From the NCBI RefSeq assembly GCF_001400735.1, contig NZ_LJPW01000152.1, positions 1 through 58,210 on the forward strand: a stretch of DNA of 58,210 nucleotides, written 5' to 3'. Made by a program: the position numbers and the translations under genes. Shown here in pieces: positions 37,138 to 44,892 of the stretch. Below the pieces are notes generated by a model. The model was given only the letters and a program-made list of their open reading frames with translations, did not search any database and was not told the origin of the DNA. Every line of letters starts with the position of its first letter. Position 1 is the stretch's first letter. Source of the stretch: Pseudomonas caricapapayae (GTDB taxonomy: Bacteria > Pseudomonadota > Gammaproteobacteria > Pseudomonadales > Pseudomonadaceae).

Positions 37138-37754
37138 ACAACCCAATGATGTTTCGGTTGTGGCACATGCTGCTTGGCTGGGGTTCGGTCGGTCTGATCT
37201 ATACGCTGACCGACCATTTGCAGAGCACCGGCCAGGTCATGACACCCTCGCCGCTCGACCGAATGATCGCATTCACGCCCCACGCAATCTGGTTGTACCT
37301 GTCGTTCTTCGTGGTTGTTCCACTGGACTATCTGATGACCCCACTTGATCGAGTGCGCTGGCTGTCTCGCGCTATGCGTCTTACCGCACTGGGCGCCGGA
37401 ACGGTCTATCTGCTGTGGCCGACAACGATGGTGTACCCGGTCGATGAGGGCACAACGTTAAGCTCCACACTGCTGGCAGCACTGACTTATGTGGACTCGA
37501 CCCAGAATTGCCTGCCATCCCTGCACATGGCCCTGATGGTGCTGGCAGTCTGGGGGATCAGTGCAGCAAGGCGTAGCGCGCGTACTGCAGTGTTTATCTT
37601 GTGGGTGGCCGCCATTGCCTATTCAATCCTGCAATTGCGCCGTCACCTGTTCATCGACGTGGTCAGTGGCGCCGTGCTCGCATTGGTGGCGGGCATGCTG
37701 GTCGATGCGCTTGGCCGAAGCAGGCCAGTCGCACTTAAAGGGAATATGCAATGA
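37134..37754 (+). CDS. PAP2-family membrane phosphatase
   Basis: A 206-residue integral membrane protein with about five hydrophobic segments. The PAP2 signature is visible as NCLPSLHMA and RRHLFIDVVSGAVLA; the first, lysine-containing motif is weak. Such enzymes dephosphorylate phosphatidate or polyprenyl phosphates, or transfer lipid headgroups. Its place among lipid-modifying genes suggests processing of a phosphorylated lipid. The start overlaps the upstream stop and the end overlaps the hydroxylase start. Confidence 0.87.
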   Translation: MNNPMMFRLWHMLLGWGSVGLIYTLTDHLQSTGQVMTPSPLDRMIAFTPHAIWLYLSFFVVVPLDYLMTPLDRVRWLSRAMRLTALGAGTVYLLWPTTMVYPVDEGTTLSSTLLAALTYVDSTQNCLPSLHMALMVLAVWGISAARRSARTAVFILWVAAIAYSILQLRRHLFIDVVSGAVLALVAGMLVDALGRSRPVALKGNMQ

Positions 37755-38884
37755 GCGATCTGGCCATTCCGATCATCATCATGCTGCTGGCCGTAACAGG
37801 CGAGGCCGTCATTCTGCAGTGGGTGCAGCGCAAGCCGGTTGACTGGCATGACGTGGTGTTCAATCTGAATTCCGGCCACCTCATGCTGTGGCTGTTCCGT
37901 GGCCTGGAAGTAATCTGTTACGGACTTGCCGCCACGTACTTGAGCCTTGGCCTGCTGGATACATGGCCTCCCCTATTGGTCTGGGCGTTCGCATTGCTGG
38001 CCTGGGATTTCTGCTTCTACTGGTTGCACCGTCTGCATCACCACATTGGCGTTCTCTGGGTCGTGCATGTGGTGCATCATCAGGGCGAGTACTTCAATCT
38101 GTCCCTGGGCGTGCGTAATTCGTGGTATTCGTCACTCACGTCGATTCCGTTCTTCATTCCTCTGGCCGTGCTGGGAGTACCGCTGCATGTGTTTGTCGCA
38201 GTGTCGATCCTGCATTACTCGATGCAGTTCTTTAACCATAATGCGCTGACACCCAGGCTAGGCGTGCTGGAGAAGATTTTCGTTACTCCGACCCATCATC
38301 GCGTGCATCACGTCAAAGACCGGGCCTACTCGGACAAGAACTTCGGCGGTACTTTCATTTTCTGGGACAAGCTGTTCGGCACATTTTCCAGGCTGCCCGA
38401 TGTGCCTTACACGTTTGGAATCGGAGGGCCTCGCTCTTCCGCGAATCCGTTCTGGGCCAGCAACGTGCCTTTTCTGCGTTACCTGCGACTGTCGATAAAA
38501 TCGAACGAACCGACCCGCTCGCGCGTTTCGGGTTTGAGCATTTTCAGCGGCGCGTTGCTGCTCTTCGCGCTGGTGGTGGGCTATATCTATCAATACGGCT
38601 ATGGCTACAGCGACATCACCTTGCCGCAGGTCGTCCTGTTCGTTTTTCTCGTGGTGGGCTCGGTGGCGCTGGGAGGAATGACCGAAGCGAGGACCTGGAG
38701 TGTTCCCGTCTGGCTGATAGTCAGCATGGGGCTGGCGTTACTTTTTCTGGGTTATTACCGCTGGTCGCAGGTTTACTGGCAATTGCCGATGGTCGCCCTC
38801 GCCTTGCACGGCGTATGGGTGGCCCTGTCCTCTAGTGGCTACAACATTTCAGCCGCAAATCCGGTGGAAAAACATCATGGCTGA
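37751..38884 (+). CDS. Sterol desaturase/fatty-acid hydroxylase family protein
   Basis: A 377-residue membrane diiron enzyme. The histidine clusters HRLHHH, HVVHHQ and THHRVHH are in the order expected for this superfamily, set between membrane helices. The C-terminal 110 residues add four more hydrophobic segments, an extension seen in several bacterial members. It would hydroxylate or desaturate a lipid chain. Substrate unknown, but the neighbouring desaturase suggests sequential chain modification. Overlaps the desaturase by 8 bp. Confidence 0.9.
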   Translation: MSDLAIPIIIMLLAVTGEAVILQWVQRKPVDWHDVVFNLNSGHLMLWLFRGLEVICYGLAATYLSLGLLDTWPPLLVWAFALLAWDFCFYWLHRLHHHIGVLWVVHVVHHQGEYFNLSLGVRNSWYSSLTSIPFFIPLAVLGVPLHVFVAVSILHYSMQFFNHNALTPRLGVLEKIFVTPTHHRVHHVKDRAYSDKNFGGTFIFWDKLFGTFSRLPDVPYTFGIGGPRSSANPFWASNVPFLRYLRLSIKSNEPTRSRVSGLSIFSGALLLFALVVGYIYQYGYGYSDITLPQVVLFVFLVVGSVALGGMTEARTWSVPVWLIVSMGLALLFLGYYRWSQVYWQLPMVALALHGVWVALSSSGYNISAANPVEKHHG

Positions 38885-39971
38885 GCCACTTGCCCCTTTG
38901 TCATTTCCTGCCGATGGCGAACAGGCATTTCATCATGCCCTCAAGCAGGCGGCCCACGCCTACCTGGCAGACGACCATCGCTACGCAAGCATTCGGCAAA
39001 AGGTGACGGCATTGCTCCTTACCCTGCTGTGCGGCGGTTTTTATGCATCGAGCCTTATGCAACACACTGTGTGGGCATTCATAGGCTGCTATTTCATGTT
39101 TGTCCTGACAGGCATGCTACTCAACGTAATGGTGTTTCACGATGCCACCCACAATGCTTTTTTCCGGGCGGCCTGGGCAAACCGACTGGTGGGGAGGTTG
39201 ATGACCTTGCCGCTCGGGATTGATCCGGATTATTGGCGGATCAGGCATGTGCAGTTTCATCATGCCTATGCCAACGTTGAACATTACGATCTGGACACCG
39301 AGGAAAATGGCGTCCTGCGACAGTCGCCTTTCCAGGGCTGGCGGAAGCACATGCGCTATCAACATCTTTACTGGCCCTTGGTCGCAGCGCTGTCGCTGCC
39401 CTACATCTCATGGATATTCGACTGGTCGGACCGCCTTGGGAAGACACCGCTCAAAGCCAAAAACATTCTTCCAGGAAACAGAGGCTGGGCAGTATTTCTG
39501 GCCAGCAAGGCATGCCATCTGCTGCTGGTACTGGTAGTACCGCTGGTGATATTCGAGGGTAGCTGGACCACGGTGCTGATCGCGTACTTTGTCAGCCAGA
39601 TGCTTGCCTCTCTCTGGGTGGTATTTCTGCTGCCCGGTACGCACTGGGCAGAAGCAGAGTTCTATCAGCCATCAGGCAGCCCGTTGATGCCACACGGCTG
39701 GTATCGACATAACTTCTCGACAACCTGTGACTGGCAAACCTCTCCACGCTGGCTGCACCATGTCGTGGGCGGGCTGAACTTTCATCTGACTCATCACCTG
39801 TTCCCTGGCTGGAGTCATCGACACTATCCGGCGCTGGCAAACATCATCGCTGACCTGGCCCCCCGCCACGGCATGCACTATCGCTGCATCGACTACCGTG
39901 AGTTGCTTCGGCAGCAGCGAAAGTTCTTGCGCAGCATGGGCCGGGACACGCAGGTGACGAACATCACCTGA
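38877..39971 (+). CDS. Membrane fatty-acid desaturase
   Basis: A 364-residue desaturase with the three histidine boxes HDATHN, HVQFHH and HLTHHLFPGWSH, and two pairs of membrane segments. It belongs to the acyl-lipid/linoleoyl-CoA-type group. The start at 38877 (MAEPLAPLSFPADGE) is chosen over an earlier in-frame ATG at 38835 that lies deep in the previous gene. It is the last intact gene of the operon. Confidence 0.92.
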   Translation: MAEPLAPLSFPADGEQAFHHALKQAAHAYLADDHRYASIRQKVTALLLTLLCGGFYASSLMQHTVWAFIGCYFMFVLTGMLLNVMVFHDATHNAFFRAAWANRLVGRLMTLPLGIDPDYWRIRHVQFHHAYANVEHYDLDTEENGVLRQSPFQGWRKHMRYQHLYWPLVAALSLPYISWIFDWSDRLGKTPLKAKNILPGNRGWAVFLASKACHLLLVLVVPLVIFEGSWTTVLIAYFVSQMLASLWVVFLLPGTHWAEAEFYQPSGSPLMPHGWYRHNFSTTCDWQTSPRWLHHVVGGLNFHLTHHLFPGWSHRHYPALANIIADLAPRHGMHYRCIDYRELLRQQRKFLRSMGRDTQVTNIT

Positions 39972-40005
39972 CGGACTCAGAGCCAGAAGCTTTGTGACTT
40001 CTGGC

Positions 40006-40205
40006 ATGACCGCATTGATATTGTTTGTCTGCTTTTCCCGTTGCTGGGCCTTTTATCGCTCAACAGCGAGCGCGGTCGCGAATTGCGCATGCAATGGAGG
40101 ATTATTCGATCCGAACGCAAGGAGGTCCGTCAGGAGATGCGGCGGCGCAGGGATCTCGAGGTGCATCGTGAAAGCCTGCGCAACAGAAAGGCACTGCGCA
40201 AATAG
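40006..40205 (+). pseudogene. Small one-TM protein, apparently frameshifted
   Basis: From ATG 40006 one frame reads MTALILFVC; after a shift near the TTTT run at 40033-40036 the neighbouring frame continues FPLLGLLSL and then a very basic tail (SERGRELRMQWRIIRSERK..., ending NRKALRK) to a TAG at 40203-40205. Joined, this gives a plausible 66-67-residue membrane protein with one helix and a charged coil. As written, neither frame works: the second has no start codon before the helix. One missing base would explain it. No homologue could be checked. Confidence 0.5.
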
Positions 40206-40238
40206 CCCAGGCTCAACGAGGACTTTCTCGCGCACAAC

Positions 40239-40262
40239 AAAAAACCCGCCGAAGCGGGTTTT
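40239..40262 (-). terminator. Intrinsic terminator of repeat copy 3
   Basis: Minus-strand hairpin AAACCCGC-TTCG-GCGGGTTT followed by T residues. It terminates the converging 43370-to-40421 transcription unit. The same hairpin reads as AAACCCGC-CGAA-GCGGGTTT with T residues on the plus strand, so it may stop the lipid operon too. Confidence 0.88.
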
Positions 40263-40426
40263 TCCAAGACCATCCCGACTCCCTGTCGGCTGCCTCCGAG
40301 GCGATGGTCGATCATCCTTGATCCTGGTGAACTCCTGTTCACCACTTGATGGATCCAATCTTACGGAGAACGGACCAAGTCGGAAATGGCCAAATCCCTC
40401 CATCGCGTGTAAGTGTTTGGCTATAC
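40239..40426 (-). repeat. GGA-hairpin repeat, copy 3, inverted (candidate small RNA)
   Basis: Same element as at 2201 and 2494 but on the minus strand. Its first bases (GTATAGC) contain the TAG stop of the 40421-42895 gene, so a transcript could be the 3'-UTR of that mRNA. Read on the minus strand, the GGA-loop hairpins are GAAC-AGGA-GTTC (40329-40340), GATC-AAGGAT-GATC (40310-40323) and CCGAC-AGGGA-GTCGG (40275-40289). It ends in a terminator. With copies 1 and 2 it forms an inverted pair around about 37.5 kb. Confidence 0.85.
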
Positions 40427-42895
40427 CTTGTCGACGCGGATCTGATTGCATGCCTGCCCTTTCACCAGCTTCAACTCTCCATCCACATACCGCACTTCCC
40501 TCCCCACCCACGCCATATCAACATTCGGCAGCACCGCCGAAGGCTTGCGCAGTTCGCGCAGCAACGTAGACCCGTGGGAAAGACGCCCGCCCATTCGCGC
40601 AATCACTGCTCGGGCGTTCTGGTAGTGCGCGTGGCGTCCGGGGTCGAGGGTGTCTTCCAGCAGGATGTCCTTGCCCAGAATGCCTTGGACCTGACCCGGA
40701 TAGATCATAAAGCCTGTCGCCTGCTCGGTGCCTTCACGGCCGTCCTGCCAGAAGCTGCCTGCACGGCTGCGAATGTCCGGATGGGGTGCAAACCAGTACG
40801 CTCTGTCTGCAATCGGCATGGCGTGGTGCAGGCGGAAAAACAGGCGCATCAGGTTATCGCGATACCACTCGCGCACTTGCAGGTAGTAGCCGCGCATGCC
40901 TGGCAGGCCCGTGCGATGGGCGATGCGAATGAAAACCGGCCAGGTCGGAAAGGCCTGCAAGGGCAGATCAGTGAACGCCGGGCGCGGCGTAGCAGGATCG
41001 GTTTCCCAGGGCAGTCGGTGCGGGCAGTCTTCAAGGTCGTCGTAAGCCGTCGGCGGGCGGCCTAGCAGGTCTCCGCCGCTGCTGGCCAGCGAGGTAGCGA
41101 TGCACAGGTTGCCTTGTACGACGAACACGTAGAAACGTGTGAACCAGTCAGCCAATTGCTGGCCGTCGGCACCTTGGGCCTTCAGGGCATGCAGTTCTCG
41201 GTCAAAGCGGTGCAGGTGTTTTTCCAGGGTCAACAAGTGGCCGCGCGCGACACGCTGCATGCGCAGAAACACGGGTAATGAGCGCACCAGACGCTGTGGT
41301 CGCCACGGCAGATGCGGGGTCGCACCGCCGACCTCATCGGCGTAATGACTGGACGCAATGCCCCAGTCAGCCAGACGTGCAAGAAACAGGTCGTTGTTGA
41401 TGTAGGACGCCGCGCCGAACAACGCGGTAAATGGCTCATTGTCCTGCAGTACACGTGAATCCCAGCGCGCCATGATGGCCGGGATGCTGCCTGCGGCACG
41501 CCGCTGTGCATACTCGACCAGCCGGCTGGGCTGTGGCGGCAGGATCTCGGCAATATTGGCGGCGGTCAGGTGTCGGCGCCAGCCGTAGTCACTGATCGGG
41601 CGGTACTGCAGCAGCCACAGCTGACGGCCATCCCAGGCCCATTCGACATCGCCCGGCACGTAGTGGAATACGCGCAGAACGCCCTGCAGGAAATCCCAGA
41701 GCAGCTCCTCAGTCAAACCGCGGGATGGCTTGAAGTTGCCGCTGCTCCAGGCCGCGCCAAGGCGGGAAATGATCGCTCGATCCGGGCTTGCCTGACCGTC
41801 GGCCAGCAACTCCAGATGGCCTTGCACCCATTCCAGCTCGACTGACAGGTGACGCACGAAAGCGATCCCGGAAAGCACCGGCGTGATGAAGCGCTGTACC
41901 ACCACCTCTTCGACGCCAGCGTTGTGCAGTTCTGCGACGCGCGCGGGGACATTGTGGCTGGGCTCACGAAGAAAAGTGGTGCTCAGACCGGCATTGGCCG
42001 CATCGGCCTGGTCCTCACCGAAGCTGGACGAGCGCACCGCCCAGATAGCTTCAGGCTGACTGGCCAGAAACGCGGACAACGTCGAGTCAGCGCCCTGCAC
42101 CAGAGACAGTGCATCGGGCACCGGTTGCCCGGCAATGGTTGCCAGACGCAGGCGGCCACCTTTGGTGTGTGCAACAAAGCCGCGCTCGCCCGACTCCAGC
42201 CATTGTGCGAACTCGGCGGGCGAGTCGATCCAAGGGTAATGACCCCATCCGGGTTTCAGGCTGATGGTCAGGTCGGCACGCGCCAGAATGGCAGACCACG
42301 CTGCTGCCTGCTCGATGCCCAACACCTTGTCCTGATCGCCCCAGACCAGCTCTATCGGGTCTTGCACCCACTCCAGCAGCGGCAGCGCGGTGTCGGCACG
42401 CAACAGGTCCCAATACGGCACGAAAGCACGGCAGCGGGCATAACCTTCGCCCATGCGCTGATAGTGCGCCGCAGGCCAGGCTTGTCTGGAAAACTTGTGC
42501 GCAAACAGCGTGGGTTTGTTGGCCAGCAGCCAGTGAATGGTTTTGCGAATCGGCAGCGGCGACATCAGTGCCGGCAGGCGCCGCTGCCACAGAAAAGCCC
42601 CAACCGGTGCCAGCAATACGCTTCTGCAGAAATGCCCCGGCTGACGCTGCAAGGCATGCATGACCAGCAATGCATTGACGCCCACGGCGACGATTGCGCT
42701 GCCTCGAACCGTCGCCGCCAGCAAAGCATCAGCATAGGCCGCAATGTCTTCGCAGGGTGGTTGGGGATTGCTGCCGAAGCCTGGCAGCTCCAGCGGCACG
42801 ACCTGATAGCGCTGAAAATGCGGCAGCGCGTCGTCCCACCATTCGGCACTGCTGCCGTTGCCCGCCAGCAGATACAGCAGCGGCAAGTCAGACAT
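40421..42895 (-). CDS. Alpha/beta-hydrolase fused to PEP-synthase-like ATP-grasp and phosphohistidine domains
   Basis: An 824-residue fusion. Residues 1 to about 245 are an alpha/beta-hydrolase (LLAGNGSSAEWW, WGDQDKVLG with the acid, GWGHYPW with the His), but the nucleophile elbow reads VGVNALL, with Asn where Ser or Asp is expected. The middle resembles the PEP-synthase ATP-binding domain (AVRSSSFGEDQADAANAGLSTTF; LWLLQYRPIS). The C-terminus has the swivelling phosphohistidine motif GGRLSHGSTLLREL. Overall similar in layout to rifampin phosphotransferase plus a hydrolase. The start at 42895 has GGAG 7 nt upstream. It overlaps the upstream membrane gene by 8 bp and faces the lipid operon. 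Substrate unknown. Confidence 0.85.
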   Translation of the reverse strand: MSDLPLLYLLAGNGSSAEWWDDALPHFQRYQVVPLELPGFGSNPQPPCEDIAAYADALLAATVRGSAIVAVGVNALLVMHALQRQPGHFCRSVLLAPVGAFLWQRRLPALMSPLPIRKTIHWLLANKPTLFAHKFSRQAWPAAHYQRMGEGYARCRAFVPYWDLLRADTALPLLEWVQDPIELVWGDQDKVLGIEQAAAWSAILARADLTISLKPGWGHYPWIDSPAEFAQWLESGERGFVAHTKGGRLRLATIAGQPVPDALSLVQGADSTLSAFLASQPEAIWAVRSSSFGEDQADAANAGLSTTFLREPSHNVPARVAELHNAGVEEVVVQRFITPVLSGIAFVRHLSVELEWVQGHLELLADGQASPDRAIISRLGAAWSSGNFKPSRGLTEELLWDFLQGVLRVFHYVPGDVEWAWDGRQLWLLQYRPISDYGWRRHLTAANIAEILPPQPSRLVEYAQRRAAGSIPAIMARWDSRVLQDNEPFTALFGAASYINNDLFLARLADWGIASSHYADEVGGATPHLPWRPQRLVRSLPVFLRMQRVARGHLLTLEKHLHRFDRELHALKAQGADGQQLADWFTRFYVFVVQGNLCIATSLASSGGDLLGRPPTAYDDLEDCPHRLPWETDPATPRPAFTDLPLQAFPTWPVFIRIAHRTGLPGMRGYYLQVREWYRDNLMRLFFRLHHAMPIADRAYWFAPHPDIRSRAGSFWQDGREGTEQATGFMIYPGQVQGILGKDILLEDTLDPGRHAHYQNARAVIARMGGRLSHGSTLLRELRKPSAVLPNVDMAWVGREVRYVDGELKLVKGQACNQIRVDKV

Positions 42896-43370
42896 GACGA
42901 GGCTCCTTCGACGCGTGCACAGCCAAAGTACGGCGATCATGGCGATACAGCCAGATCAGCGGCGGCAACAACGCCAGTAGCGCCGCCAGATCGAGCCAGA
43001 CGTGCGACCAGACGCCTCCGCGCACGGAAATAAGGATGTCCTGAGGTGCCCAAAGCAGCAGGCCCGCAATCAGCCAACCCCAGGGCATGGCGCTTTTCAG
43101 ACGATTGCCTAAATGCACAAGCGCGAGCATATACACCGAATACGTTTGCAAGGTGGCACCAAACAGCGCCATCCACCAGACCTGTTGCGCACGCGCAGCA
43201 GCGGGAACCGCCTCGGTCCAGAACGCCTGTTCGAGGCTGGTCAAGTAGCCGTCGAGCAACCCGGAAAAGCCGGCCCAGGTGAACACCAGACTGCCCAGCA
43301 CATGCGCGGCTGCGACGGCATACAGCCACATCACCAGCGTACGGCGCAGTGTGTCAGAAGAAAACGGCAT
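42888..43370 (-). CDS. Four-helix integral membrane protein of unknown function
   Basis: A 160-residue protein with four predicted membrane segments (about 12-34, 62-86, 92-112 and 121-140) separated by short polar loops, ending in a basic tail. I recognise no family. The ATG at 43370 (MPFSSDTLRR) is chosen for its AGGA 6 nt upstream; an alternative ATG is 43388. It is coupled to the hydrolase/dikinase fusion gene and presumably works with it at the membrane. Confidence 0.75.
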   Translation of the reverse strand: MPFSSDTLRRTLVMWLYAVAAAHVLGSLVFTWAGFSGLLDGYLTSLEQAFWTEAVPAAARAQQVWWMALFGATLQTYSVYMLALVHLGNRLKSAMPWGWLIAGLLLWAPQDILISVRGGVWSHVWLDLAALLALLPPLIWLYRHDRRTLAVHASKEPRHV

Positions 43371-43565
43371 TGCAGGTCCTTGGGTCATCCTGGTGAGGTG
43401 GCGAGTGTAGCGATTTCTCGAAAGGCTTAATACGAGCATAACCAAACTGCTCAGACCTCCCACTGTTGAACAACTGTTATTAATGCCAGTAGACAGCTTT
43501 TCTACCGCGGCCTAATTTCATCCTTCAGTAGTCAGTGAAAAAACGCGATCAAGGAGATGATCATC

Positions 43566-43802
43566 ATGGAAGATGTAATGACACGTGTAAAAGAATTGGT
43601 GGGCAAGCATTTGAAAGCAGCGCAAGAAGATGTAAAACCGACATCTGACATAACCAAGGATTTCGCGGCTAGCAGTTTAGAATTTGTCGAGCTCAGCCTG
43701 GCTCTAGAAGAAGAATTCGAAATCAATATACCGGATGAAGAAATTAAAAAATTCAAAACGGTACAAAACATAGTTGACTACATCTCAAAAAACAATAAAT
43801 AG
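43566..43802 (+). CDS. Orphan acyl carrier protein
   Basis: A 78-residue acidic four-helix carrier protein. The phosphopantetheine site reads FAASSLEFVEL, keeping the Ser of the usual DSL motif but replacing Asp with Ser. AAGGAG lies 9 nt before the chosen ATG; an ATG at 43557 is closer but less well spaced. The gene is much richer in A/T than its neighbours, which suggests transfer. It is divergent from the 43370 membrane gene and has no synthase beside it. The lipid operon and the hydrolase fusion are the nearest candidate partners. Confidence 0.9.
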   Translation: MEDVMTRVKELVGKHLKAAQEDVKPTSDITKDFAASSLEFVELSLALEEEFEINIPDEEIKKFKTVQNIVDYISKNNK

Positions 43803-43973
43803 ACACGATGTAGGCTAACAGCCACAACACCTGCTGAGCCCCCAAACGCCAGTTGCAGGCCTTTTGCCTCCAGTCAAAACTACCAGTAGCGGTCCTTCCG
43901 CATTTGCGCGCAATGTACGGCTCCGCACGGCAGTCCATCTGTCGCGCGAGCTCTGTATTCAGGAGTTGCGTTC

Positions 43974-44774
43974 ATGGATGCGTTGAATGTCATCAATGTG
44001 GGCACTGACAGAGTCAGTTCGTTGTTCAACGTTGTTCTGCAGTACGGGGCGACCGTTGTTCTGAGGTTGGTGATTGCAGCGTTGCTGTGGATCGTGGGTC
44101 GCTGGCTGATCGGTGTGCTGGTCAGGATGGCGCAACGCTCACTGACCCGGCAGCGGTTTGATCCGACGGTGCTGCGCTATGTCGGCTCGTTCATCACGGT
44201 GACGCTGAACATCATTCTGGTGATCGCCATTCTGAGTTATTGCGGCATCGAGACCACCAGCTTTGCGGCACTGCTGGCGGCCGTGGCGCTGGCGATCGGC
44301 ATGGCGTGGTCGGGCTTGCTGGCCAATCTGGCGGCAGGTGGTTTCATCATCGTGCTGCGGCCCTTCAAAGTCGGCGATATGATTTCAGCGGCGGGTGTGA
44401 CCGGGACCGTGGTCGAAATCGGCTTGTTCGTCACGTCGATCAATACTCCGGAAAATGTGTTGAATCTGGTGGGCAACAACAAGATTTTCTCGGACACCAT
44501 CGTCAATTTTTCCAGCAATGATTTCCGCAGCGTCGAGCTGACCGCCGTATTGCCCGGCACCGCCGATGAGCAGACGATCATCCCGCGCCTCAGGGATCAG
44601 ATAGCCCGCCTTCCCAATGTATTGAGCAGCCCTGCGGTGGATGTGCATCTGGCCTCTACGACGGCCGACTCCATCACCCTGTCGGTACGGCCCTATTGCC
44701 ACAATGATCACTATGATTCGGTGCATCTCCAGACGCTTGCCCTCATCAGAGCGTTGATGCTGCATATATCCTGA
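43974..44774 (+). CDS. Small-conductance mechanosensitive channel (MscS family)
   Basis: A 266-residue inner-membrane channel that releases solutes on hypo-osmotic shock. It has an N-terminal amphipathic region, membrane segments near 25-45 and 75-95, the pore-lining Gly/Ala-rich helix (AVALAIGMAWSGLLANLAAGGFIIVLRPF), the beta domain (VGDMISAAGVTGTVVEIG) and an alpha/beta C-terminal domain. AGGAGTTGCGTTC precedes the ATG. Single gene. Confidence 0.93.
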   Translation: MDALNVINVGTDRVSSLFNVVLQYGATVVLRLVIAALLWIVGRWLIGVLVRMAQRSLTRQRFDPTVLRYVGSFITVTLNIILVIAILSYCGIETTSFAALLAAVALAIGMAWSGLLANLAAGGFIIVLRPFKVGDMISAAGVTGTVVEIGLFVTSINTPENVLNLVGNNKIFSDTIVNFSSNDFRSVELTAVLPGTADEQTIIPRLRDQIARLPNVLSSPAVDVHLASTTADSITLSVRPYCHNDHYDSVHLQTLALIRALMLHIS

Positions 44775-44892
44775 GCGGCACGCATAGGTAAAATTCATCG
44801 CCCGTCGGCTAACCCCAACCCGTCAGCAGCCGATTAAAAGAGATCGGTCCATATTCTGCGTGGCCTCTGCCTTTTATCTTACGGATTCAACC

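Noticed and set aside
39994..40569. 191-codon plus-strand ORF
   Set aside because: After the first few codons the neighbouring frame is the protein-like one, and the ORF then runs through the inverted repeat and antisense of another gene.
41849..43033. 394-codon plus-strand ORF
   Set aside because: Antisense of the hydrolase/dikinase fusion gene, whose motifs are unmistakable.
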